The notes beneath the pieces are model-generated. The model was given only the letters and a program-made list of their open reading frames with translations, did no database searches and was not told the DNA's origin. Source: Macquaria australasica (Eukaryota; Chordata; Actinopteri; Centrarchiformes; Percichthyidae). From it: 64,000 nt of DNA. Within the stretch, counting starts at the first letter, position 1, and each line of letters opens with the position of its first letter. Position numbers and translations under genes: made by a program. The stretch lies in NCBI GenBank assembly GCA_005408345.1, contig SEMN01000524.1, positions 248,001-312,000 on the forward strand, given 5' to 3'. Below, one piece after another: positions 54,005 to 63,290 of the stretch.

Positions 54005-54530
54005 GTGTTCCCAGACATGGCAGGGTCAGGGTGTAAGAATGCAGTGAGAGGCAGGAGACTGAAGAAGCATTTAAGAATTTATTCTCTTTCAAAAACAAAA
54101 AACACCACAGCCAACACAGCTATGTCACTAAGTCACTTGGCGACCATCAGTCTACGGTGCAGAAAACATCGAACAGAACTAAGATACTTTTCTCTCTCGT
54201 TCTCACACGTGAAAGGGGATTCAGGATTCAGCAAACAGAACATACTAACAGGGTGTTTAACAGGTGAAGTCAGTGATTAGACAAGGAAGTTATTGGCTTG
54301 TTCCCGCTGGCGGCGGTCTTCCCACTGCTGTGGGTTGGGGTACAGAGAGCACTGCTCCTAGCGGCAGGATCAGCACCTTGGAGAGCGCCGCGGCACACAG
54401 TCCTGACACAGGAGGGCTTATATGTGTATGAAAATAGCATGTTAACATCAGCCAGCATCATCATTAGTAACCATAGGCGAGAGAGCCAACCCCCTGTTTA
54501 TTTGTGTTAAGCTTCATCACGTAAAGTTCT
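54005..54530 (-). mobile_element. Solo-LTR-like block, minus strand
   Basis: Read on the minus strand, a GC-richer promoter side contains ACATATAAGCCC (TATA, complement of 54414-54425). About 330 bp later AATAAA (complement of 54078-54083) is followed by TTCTTAAATGCTTCTTCAGT, then CTCCTGCCTCTCACTGCATT and CTTACACCCTGAC. TATA, transcribed region, poly(A) signal and a CTCCTGCCTC-type U5 end are arranged as in teleost Gypsy-type LTRs. No coding region, tRNA primer site or target duplication was identified, hence 'solo-LTR-like'. Confidence 0.5.
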
Positions 54531-56575
54531 CACTTAAACTGAAAGATTTTCCAATGAAAGGAAGGTGCCTCTTGGTAGAAGTTCACCTAAATTAAATCTG
54601 TCTGTTTGAATTCTACTGCTGCAGTTGTAGCCCCTCTATATTTAGCTTTGCATCATATCAGAACTGATCTTTCCCCTCCAGTCCAAGACACATCACCATA
54701 TGATGTGTGTCATTTCATGCCTCTGGCACACAGACGTGCTGCAGCTCAACACATCAGCAGGTGATGTCAAGAATATAAAGTGAAAGTGAAGTGCTGCCCT
54801 GGATTCAGGAGCCTTTTGTGCTTTATTTCACTTGATTCCTCACCTGAAGAGTAAACCTCTCCGGCAAGGCTCCTCACTCTGTGTCATTTCTAATATTATC
54901 TGTATAAAGCAGGACTGCGGGTCGCCGAGGTCCGGATATTGTGAAACCTCAACAATGAATTTTCTCTCAGCCATTATGACAGTGACAAGACTGCAGAGAA
55001 AGAAGAAGAAGAAGAATACTTTAGTTCAAGATGTGACATGAACACATAACCCCTGTCAAATAAAGTGAAATCTTCCTGCTCTAAAGTCTTTGTTTGGAAG
55101 ACTAACACTAGTTTTGCTAAATGATATGCATGTGCAGATGTTTGTGCAGTCACAGACGTGCTACCACCTGACAAGAGAAGAATCAGGGTACGATGTTGAG
55201 ACGGGGAAATAAAGGGGGATGAGTCTGAATAAAAAGCTGCTTTCCTGGAGCATCACTGCTGGAAAATAGGACATGGGGTATATTTTGTCACAACTACCAC
55301 TCCTCCACAATGCTGGTGTGTGGGTTTACATAGAAAGTAAAGATCAACACTCACCGAAGGCATGTGATGTGCGTCAAAACACCCACACAATTGGTGCCCA
55401 CACACTGCCGATATTTTAAATCCCCACAAATGCAGCAATTGCATCACATTTTCTCCCAGGATTGGCACATCCCAGCTACTGTACCCCGACTTTGTCCCCT
55501 GTTTGTGTGACACGTTCGGTGTGTGTCAAATGATGCAACGCGCTGCGAAGAGGTCGGCCTATGCTGCACTTAACAGCAGCTACAGTTTCTAAAGGATAGG
55601 AAGGCTGACATTATTTTATCTTTTTGTTGGTACTAATGTAGTACTGTGATGTTCTGCTAAATTCTGAACAGGGCATACTGTTAGAATATGTGGATTTAGC
55701 CTTTTATTTAGAAGAGAACAGGTTAAGACCTATGTATTTGTGGGAGTAAATATGTTTCCAGGTAGAACACGTACACGCAGAGAATCTTCTCTGTTTCAGT
55801 TGTTTAATTTTACAAACTGTATGTGTTGCACTTTGGCTAGCTTTACTTCCTTTTTTTGATGTTTGCTTTCCTTCCCCACTTTCTTTGATCTGGTTACTTT
55901 AAATGCTTTTGCTCTTCATGTGATGCTAAATTATTTTAAACAAGTGAAAAGTTAATGTATTGATATTTGACTGTTTTGGGATATTTTCAGACCCTGTGAG
56001 TGCTTTGTTTTTCTACGATTGCTGGGAGGTTATGCTGTTGCTGTGTTTCTTTCTTTACACAGTAAAATGCAGAGTTAGACCCACTACTAACGTAGAAAAA
56101 AAAGAAAGAAAAGACCACACTCACTGGCCTAAAGGTCCCAAATGCATTTTTTATTACTAAAGGGGAATAAAGACAGCCCAAATATTTTGGCCTCAAGTAT
56201 TTTTCAGTGTGCTGTTATTGATATTGATTCCAAGATTCATGGGAATAGTTAATAATACAAAAATAAAATAATGCCAACTGAATCCTTTAAAGATTTTGTG
56301 AAACGGTATCACTACCTGACATAGTTCCTGTTGGAACAAGATGTTGGGACAGTTCAAAAAGGTTGTTCAAATGTCCTCACAAGCCATAATGTCCTCTTAG
56401 GACAGAAGGATGTCATGTCGGTCTTCACAACTATACTCAAACATGACCACACACACACAATCTGAATTGTATAACACACACTCCTCTCCATATGGACAGG
56501 GTAGGTGTTTCCACTCCAACAACTCTGCTTGAGGCTCATTTGCTTTTTCTCAAACACAAAGTTAGCAGGCCTCAC
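54531..56575. other. No gene recognised in 2 kb
   Basis: Mixed AT-rich sequence with no named repeat. The stretch 55330-55560 is repeat-free with several CpGs but carries no clear motif cluster. Confidence 0.4.
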
Positions 56576-56935
56576 TTTAAAGAACTCAGAGAGAGACAGA
56601 GAGAGGGTGGACGGGTGAGAGAGAGGGGAGAGAGAGGACGGGACTGCGAGGGAGAGATAAGGAGGACGAAAGGAGGCGAGATGAAAGAGGAAGTGAAAGA
56701 GGAGGAGGCAGAGGAGGAGAGGAAGGGAAGAGAGACTCGTCTTGTTAAGCACATCACGCTGTTTTCGCAGAGTTTGACAACAACTGTTCCACCATCTGCA
56801 CACTTGATTCCTTCTCTCTGTTCCCCTATTGTTTTCTTCTTCTTCTTCTTTCCTCCATCGCTCCACCCTGCCCGCCTCTTCCCACCTCCTCCTCCTCCTC
56901 CTCTTGTTGTTTTTGTCTCTCCTCTCACCTAATTT
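56576..56935. repeat. Purine tract followed by pyrimidine tract
   Basis: 56578-56735 is almost only A and G on the plus strand; 56805-56935 is almost only C and T, ending in (CTC)6 near 56886-56905. The two are separated by about 70 bp of ordinary sequence. Arginine/glutamate-rich and serine-rich frames of up to 202 codons on both strands are artefacts of this composition. Confidence 0.88.
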
Positions 56936-57654
56936 CCTGTCTTGTCCTCTTTCAAATCCCACTCGGGGTGTATTTGTGGGTGTGCATATTTTAGACTTTG
57001 TTTAAGCTGTTTATGCTTGTAATTTCTTTTCTTCTCCATTGCTGTGAAGTACCCACTTCCTCTCTTTTTCCCCCCATCTCTCCTTCTCTGTTTTAAATTG
57101 GAGAGTTGGGTTAAAATCAAGCAGAGATGATGAATTAGAAAGATGGATAAAGCCACCTGTTTGTGTTTGAATGAGTCAGTCACTCACTAACTGCGTAGAT
57201 ACACAGAATACACACCTGAGGGCACACACACACTCTTATAAAGCAAGGCTGCCATTTGCTCACCTACCAGCTCACAATTTACATCTTCAGCAGTCAGGAT
57301 CTCAGCATTTATAGCAGGGACATTTGGTATTCACACACTCCATTCACATATAACCCAGCAGTGCAGGTTATTCAACTTTTCTTAGGCAAGGAGCCCAAAC
57401 TGTGTGCATTTTTTCACCTCTTCCTCTGGGATGTAAGCTCATTAAAACACTCTTCTTTAGCCAAGAAATGAGGAAGGGACCAATACCCATTTTAGCCCTC
57501 GACCCAGGAGAGCAAAGAACAATGCAAGAGTTTGTACCAAGCTCTGGGTGATTAGCATATCGGTCAACCCCACAGAGAAGTGAGGAGAACTTTGTGAAGG
57601 TAGTTCGTCAGTGCTTTGCAAAACAACCTATATGGCTGTTCCAAAACCAACTCA
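56936..57654. other. No feature seen
   Basis: Pyrimidine-rich at 57050-57090, otherwise unremarkable. Confidence 0.45.
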
Positions 57655-57740
57655 TTAGAGTCAAAATTATGGTTGACACTTAAGATTAGGCAACAAAAAC
57701 TACTTGGTTAAGGCTAATATAAATACTTTTATACTAACAA
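57655..57740 (+). repeat. Dispersed GGTTAGG-type repeat, short copy
   Basis: ATTAGGCAACAAAAACTACT followed by TGGTTAAGGCTAATATAAAT matches the GTTTAGGCA-CAAAA-CACTTGGTTAGG core seen in the other copies. Confidence 0.5.
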
Positions 57741-57829
57741 TGAATCAACTCTGTGTAATGTACAAGGGGTCACCTATAGTGACAAACCCACAGAGAATGA
57801 TTATCAACTCTGCAGTTACCTTCAGCTTT

Positions 57830-58150
57830 ATAGAGCATTTTAGCGTTTATTGTTGTTTTTTTAACAGCCTGCAACTTTAATGTTTCGGCTCACTCTCATC
57901 AACCCAGTGTCCAGCAGCAGCAGCCAGCTGTTTTCAGCAAAACAGCGCTTATAAACCCACTGTACAACCAAGCAAAGTTAGCAGCTAGCTGGTGAAGAAG
58001 ATGGAACATTTAACAGGTAAAAAGCCAGATTTTTCCCTCAGGAGTCCAAAAAGATAGCTAAAAGAAATGTAGAAATTGGACTTGAATTTGGTCACCAGAA
58101 ATATAACTCCAAATGAATACTAAGCAACTGTTTGCTAATACATCAGCCAT
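57830..58150 (+). repeat. Dispersed repeat of perch-like fish, class unknown
   Basis: TTTAATGTTTCGGCTCACTC, AAGTTAGCAGCTAGCTGGTG, AAGATGGAACATTTAACAGG and AGATTTTTCCCTCAGGAGTC in this order are a wording I recall as interspersed in spiny-rayed fish. The GTTAGCAGCTAGC word is also reminiscent of the block at 3605-3885. No ends are visible. Confidence 0.45.
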
Positions 58151-58855
58151 ATGGAACATGTTCCACTGCCTGAAGGTGGCAAAAGAATCAATAAATTCTG
58201 CTTTACAGTTTGGGTAAGATTTCCTTTATGGTTATAAAAAAACAAAGTTGACTGTCGGTAGGAGATGGGATGCACCTCGTGTCGAAGTCACATACTTTGT
58301 AAACTCCATATTCCATCTCAACAGTCATCCTGAGACTATGCAGCAGTACAATAACATCACATTATTTCCACCTTTGCTACTGAGACAAGATGGTTATAAT
58401 TCACATGATTGCAAGAAGACATTTGTCAGGACGTTTTCAACAAGAAACTCTGTATATAATAATATTCACAGCATGCAGTATTTACAGAAGCATATCTAAA
58501 GCTTTTGCAGCCTGAAACTATAAACTATGAACACCATCCTGGTTTTGCCCTGGGCTGTGAAGAGAAGGTTTCAAATTTAAAAGGCAGTATTATTATACAG
58601 AGGGAAATTAAAGGGAAATTACTTTAATATAAGACCAATAAAGACCTACTTCCACTCCAATACATAACAACAACATAATTCAGCTAATGTGTCAAAAGGA
58701 GAAAACCTCCTTGGTAACCGATCAAGAGGCGCAAATTATTATTGGGATTATTGGTGGGAAGCATCTCTGCCTGCTAAAGTTTTACCTGCATTCGATCTGC
58801 GTCTGATTACATCTCACCTTCCACTTCTGGACTCATGATACTGTGGAGACCTGCA
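58151..58855. other. No feature seen
   Basis: AT-rich sequence; an 83-codon frame at 58248-58499 has no domain. Confidence 0.45.
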
Positions 58856-58859
58856 CAAG

Positions 58860-58900
58860 CTGTGTGTGTTTGTGTTTGTGTGTGTATGTGTGTGTGTTGT
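58860..58900 (+). repeat. Imperfect (GT)n array
   Basis: GT units broken by TT and AT, directly before the orphan ORF. Confidence 0.9.
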
Positions 58901-58917
58901 TTGTGGTCCCTTTCGAC

Positions 58918-59208
58918 ATGGCGTCTCTTCAAAGCCAGAGGAAGGAAGTCAGGTATTTGGGGCGGCTGGTAGGTCCCTGCAGGGGGATCAGCAGATCAAA
59001 GTCCGTCCTGTCCGGTGGCTGCAGGCAGGAGGGGAGGATGGACAGTCGTGTCCTGGCGTCTGCTCTCATCAGGAGGACACAGCAGGATGACCCGGCTCAG
59101 AGGAAGCTGCACATTCGAACTCACATGCAGCTGGTCAGCACTGTGGGCGGTCTTTGTATTCAGGATCACCGGTTCGATCACACAGCCTGCTGCTGTGTTA
59201 CAATGTGA
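58918..59208 (+). other. Orphan GC-rich small ORF, 96 codons, unknown
   Basis: ATG at 58918 in favourable context (GACATGGCG) opens MASLQSQRKEVRYLGRLVG, continues through RTQQDDPAQRKLHIRTHMQ and ends at TGA 59206-59208. The stretch is visibly GC-richer than its neighbours and its codons avoid A/T-ending bias, but alternative frames are also open (59015-59266 plus, 59181-58996 minus). I recognise no domain, signal peptide or membrane segment. A LINE 3' tail follows 330 bp later, so this may be the 5' region of an internally deleted retrotransposon; a small lineage-specific gene or a chance frame remain possible. Confidence 0.2.
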
Positions 59209-59459
59209 ACAAAAAATGAAAAATCACATACCATGGTCTAATGTTGAGAGTTATTCTGGCAGTTAGTTTACAAGAAGAGATACGTACTTTGCCTTCTACT
59301 ACAGGAAATGACAGAAGGCCTTTTCTGATGGACAGATCGTTCAAAGGGACAACTAAAGGGACAGCTAAACCAAGTTTAAACCGGGTCAGTCATCCTCCAA
59401 GACTTGAGGTAAAAGGACGTCATTTTGTTGGCTCTGTACTTCCATGCTAACAATGCACT

Positions 59460-59638
59460 AAACTACACTGTACTAGTTTACTTCTAAATCTTGTATCTCT
59501 TGTATCTCTTGCTTGTATTTTTGCACTTTTAAAGTGTAAATCTTTTCACCTTTGCTGTGTTTTTATTACCCTGTAAAGCACATTGAATTGCCCTGGTGTA
59601 TGAAATGTGCTATCCAAATAAAGTTGCCTTGCCTTTTA
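59460..59638 (+). mobile_element. LINE 3' tail, plus strand, (TTGCC)n end
   Basis: TATTACCCTGTAAAGCACAT, TGAATTGCCCTGGTGTATGA and AATGTGCTATCCAAATAAAG, then TTGCCTTGCC, is a fish LINE tail related to, but distinct from, the tails at 7900-7975 and 16500. CTTGTATCTCTTGTATCTCT upstream is a short tandem word in its 3' UTR. No ORF2 text precedes it. Confidence 0.7.
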
Positions 59639-60095
59639 GGATGATTGTCTTGCTCCTTTGTCCTGAAAGTGGGGGACTATGTTCAGAAATCCTAGAGTGT
59701 TCACCCTATGTGGGCTCAGCACTTTAACCTCATCGTCATTGTTTTATTTAAAGTCCAATGTGCCCGAGTGTAGAGACAAAACAAAGACATCTGAGATTTG
59801 AAACCACAGTATGTTAAAATATGAGAATGTGTCCATATAACATGCTGTATTTCTGTGAGCTATGAACAGTCTGGACAGACGACTGAGTGGAGCTCTGTGG
59901 GTGTCTGCCAAGTCAATTTGTTACTTTTTCTCCCTTAAACACACACACGGACAGAAACACACTGACTTACACACATACATAGACACATAGGGTTACATAC
60001 AAACACTCATCTCAATGGACACACACACGCACACACGTCCACACTCCCTACAGCTTCAATTTGTTCTTATTTGTGCTTGGAGATGAGAAGGCAGG
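59639..60095. other. No feature seen; small CA arrays
   Basis: CA-rich 59938-60045 with interruptions; otherwise unremarkable. Confidence 0.45.
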
Positions 60096-60099
60096 CAGA

Positions 60100-60320
60100 G
60101 CGATACGGATGGATGGACGGCGGCGTGGACAGGGAGCGAAGGCAAGAATGAAGGCAGGGAAGAAACGTGTTGACGGTTAAGTGTATTCATTATTCACGCA
60201 GGAATGAATGCTTCGTTCGTAACCGTTGTGACATCACCATCCATCAGCACGCCTGCCCTCCTCCTCCCCTCGCTCGGCAGTGGCAAAACTATGCATCAGT
60301 GTGTGTTGAGCATCTGCGTT
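60100..60320. other. Weak candidate conserved block
   Basis: TGTATTCATTATTCACGCAG, GAATGAATGCTTCGTTCGTA and ACCGTTGTGACATCACCATC in a repeat-free, CpG-containing 200 bp. The texture is enhancer-like but motifs are not decisive. Confidence 0.22.
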
Positions 60321-60379
60321 TGTTCTAATTTCTAGTTTGGACCACTTTTCTTCTTTAATTTTTCAATCACTGTCTTCCT

Positions 60380-61060
60380 GTCTTCCCTTCATCATGGTAA
60401 CCATTCATCCTTCCAGTTACATGATGACCCAGAAGTCTGCAACACCTCCTTCATCCATTTGTCTGTCTATCCATCCCTCCATCAGTCCATCCGTTTATCA
60501 TTTTCACATCTTTTGTTGAGTGCTTTACTTTTTCTTTCTGCCAACCACTAGATTTCCTTTCTTGTCTCCATCATGGTGACCAGTCATAGTTTCGGCAACT
60601 ATATGGTAACCAAATTTTCCGTCACAGTCCATCCACTTTCATTTGGACTGCCTTACTTTTTCCACCTTTTGATCACCTGCTTCCATTTTACTCTCCATCA
60701 TGGTAAATCAGTCATAGTTCCAGTTTTTATATGGTGACCATGCCATCTGTGACACCTCCTCAATTCCTCCATAAGTCCATCTCTTTTTTAATTTTTTTGT
60801 TGACGACCACATTTGTTTTGCATCTGCTTTCTTATCTCCTTCATGGTAACCAGCTGTCATTTCAGTTGTTATATGGTACCCAATGGACCACCTTATTTTT
60901 TCATGTGCCAATCACTACTTTTGTTTTACCTCTCCATCATGGTAGTCCAACATCAGTCCAGTTATTATATGGTGACCAAGTCATTTGTAACACCCCTCCA
61001 TCCCTGCATCCCTCTATCCATTTCTCCACATACTGTAAGTCCATCTATTCTTGTGCCAAG
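60380..61060 (+). repeat. Degenerate tandem array, five copies of an about 95-180 bp unit
   Basis: Five copies of a unit anchored on CCATCATGGTGACC recur at 60391, 60569, 60697, 60841 and 60936. Each anchor is preceded by an A-TCAC--T-TTTT-C-T-TC pyrimidine stretch. It is followed by a CAGTCATAGTTTCAG-like word, ATATGGTGACCAA, then GTCA-TTGT-ACACC and CCATCC words. Spacing (178, 128, 144 and 95 bp) varies because the CCATC-rich linker differs in length. The copies are much diverged, so the array is old. No conserved reading frame runs through all units. Confidence 0.7.
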
Positions 61061-61374
61061 CCCTTGTAATTCTGATTAAAGCTGCTCCATCTTGAAATGC
61101 GTAATTTTGTTTTCTAGTCACACAGCTTCCTTCCTTCCATGTGGCTCTCTCTCCATCCGTTGTTCATTCTCTCTATTCCCCCGTCCTTCCCGTCATCCAT
61201 CCATCACTTCACCTCATCCATACAACTCTGATTATCAAGACTAACTGTCTATATATACTCCATCACTGATCTCCTCATTGTAGAATCAGTCATTTCTCAA
61301 CAACGCTTACAATCTCCTTCTTTCCTTCCATCTTTCCTCTCACACTCACACTCCCCCTGTTTCGCTCCATATAG
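61061..61374. other. Pyrimidine-rich spacer
   Basis: T/C-rich text with CCATCC words continues from the tandem array to the next block; no gene. Confidence 0.5.
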
Positions 61375-61580
61375 GATGAATGGCCACAGCAACGACCCAG
61401 CGTCCTCACCCTCTCGCTGTGAAAGAACCGGCCTTTAATGAATGTTTCATGGCCATGACATCGTCCAGCTCCACTTTATGGGTCTATTTTTCTCTCCTCG
61501 GGCTATTTCACAGCATAATGGCGCCCCGGCGTCGTATTGGCAGCAATATTTTCTCAGTATAGATCTTGCAGTTGGTGGTG
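61375..61580. promoter_or_regulatory. Candidate conserved block (non-coding element or small exon)
   Basis: Sharp change from pyrimidine-rich spacer to balanced, CpG-containing sequence: AGAACCGGCCTTTAATGAAT, GTTTCATGGCCATGACATCG, TCCACTTTATGGGTCTATTT, CATAATGGCGCCCCGGCGTC and GTATTGGCAGCAATATT. TTTATGG and TAATGG cores suit HOX/caudal-type factors. At its left edge a pyrimidine tract ends in CCATATAG before GATGAATGGCC, formally an acceptor-like site followed by an ATG that would open MNGHSNDPASSPSRCERTGL and then stop. I favour a conserved non-coding element over an exon. Confidence 0.35.
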
Positions 61581-63005
61581 CAGTATGTTGGAAGCATTGA
61601 TTTTCCTTCCCGAACCTTCCTACACATCTCTTTGTAGAGGATGTAATGTTGCCTCAGATTGTGTGGTTGGCGATGGATCAGCTTTAAGAAGCACCTGGCT
61701 CTATTTCCCTAAATATCTGTCTTCCTAGTGGATTATCCGTATCTCGCCCTGTAAGTACTACAGTTTGTAATGTGCTGGTAGAATAAATGTGTGCCTCAAA
61801 GAGTCAACAGGAAAACACTGATTGCAGAGGATAACTCCTGCTGCAGGTAGAGGAGGTTTCACACCTGCAGGCCATGGTTCCTTCTTCCCTTAAAAGCCTC
61901 CTTTACTGTCGCCATGAGTGAAGGATGAAACAGTAACACGGAGAAAAAGACCGGCTTTAGCACTGAGCTTCTGGCCTCTGCTGGTACCAAGCCTTCACAG
62001 AAGATCCTTAGATGTGGTCTCAGTAGTTCTAGTGGACATCCCAAGATCTAAAGAATGATGAGGCTTTTGCAGTTAAAGGGACACCTAATGAGCTCAGCCC
62101 AGCTGACTCATTTAAGTTTAAAGTTTAAAAAGCAGATGTTTGTTCTTATAGTTCTAAAACAGATGCACATCAGATGATGCGATGACAGATTTGGCAGCCA
62201 TGAGTAGTTTTGGGGTCTAATAACTATTTATTGAATGCTAATTCATTATTAAATCTGCTTATGAATCCAAATCCTTTATCACAGAAAGAAAGTTAGAAAT
62301 AACTTAATTATTAATAACTAAAACTCAAAGAACTAAAATCCATTTCTCCCCAGATAGATTACATATTTTTATTTAACTAAATAACAAACCTCAATGTTTT
62401 GTACATTTCACTTTGCTAAAAAAAAAAAAGAGACAAAATATGTGATAAGATTCAAAGTTCTCCAAATACAACAACATTTTATAAGGAATACAACATAGAA
62501 GAATAATGACAATTAATATAAGAGATGGTTAAAAAGGAATTTCAAAGTATTGTTACAGAGATTCGCATAAAATAGTTTATAAAAGAGTATAAGAGAAGAT
62601 ATAGTACACCCATATTTATACAGTTAAGAGTTTTCAGTTGACCCTGGATGTCTTTAGACGGTGGGAGGAAACTGGAGCAGTCAGAGGAAACACATGTAGA
62701 CCCAGAGACACACACAAACTCCAAAGAGAGAGATCCCTGCCAGTTGGTAGGTTTGAACTCAGGACCTTGTTGCTGCGAGAGGTAAACACTTTGAGATAAA
62801 CTAGTTTATAACAAGGGTTAACCTGGAGGTTTGTTTACGACTTGCCTTGCCTGAGTGTCTTTTTTTTTGAAGCTGTATCATTTGCAGATGATGAAGATGT
62901 TTCCACAGGATGCAGCAGGTTTAATCAGATTCATTATCACAATGTGATTAGAAATCCCCTGCTTAAACTTTTTACAATGCTGTACTAACCCAACACCATC
63001 ATTTC
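61581..63005. other. No gene recognised; AT-rich
   Basis: 1.4 kb with a 12-A run at 62418-62429 and no named repeat or exon. Confidence 0.45.
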
Positions 63006-63009
63006 AGAC

Positions 63010-63290
63010 CCTGCTATTGCTCACCTGCCCGCCAGATGTCCTCAGTGTGTTTCCCACTCTAACCCATCACGTGACCAGTCACCTGTCACACCTGCTCCTC
63101 ATCAGTCATCAGCCCCAGTATATATACTCCCCAGGCAGCATTCACCTGTTGTTTTTGTTGCTTGTTCTTTGAGCTCTACATGCCTTTGTTCCTTTTGTTT
63201 TTCTCTGCCTTCCTAGGAACATTTATGTTTTTGATTCTTGACCAAATAAAGCCCCCCAAACCTCTGCATTATGAGTTTGTCCTCAATCTC
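63010..63290 (+). mobile_element. LTR-like block with TATA box and polyadenylation signal
   Basis: CACCTGTCACACCTGCTCCT, then CAGTATATATACTCCCC (TATA at 63118-63128), then after about 120 bp CCAAATAAAGCCCCCC (AATAAA at 63245-63250). A U5-like end near CCTCTGCATTATGAG follows. Same arrangement as at 20010, 33962 and 54005 (reverse). No boundaries or coding remnants. Confidence 0.45.

Noticed and set aside
56354..56962. 202-codon minus-strand and 146-codon plus-strand frames
   Set aside because: Composition artefacts of the purine and pyrimidine tracts.
60380..61060. Spaced repeats as a CRISPR array
   Set aside because: Units are diverged, spacing is irregular, no cas genes exist and the DNA is vertebrate.
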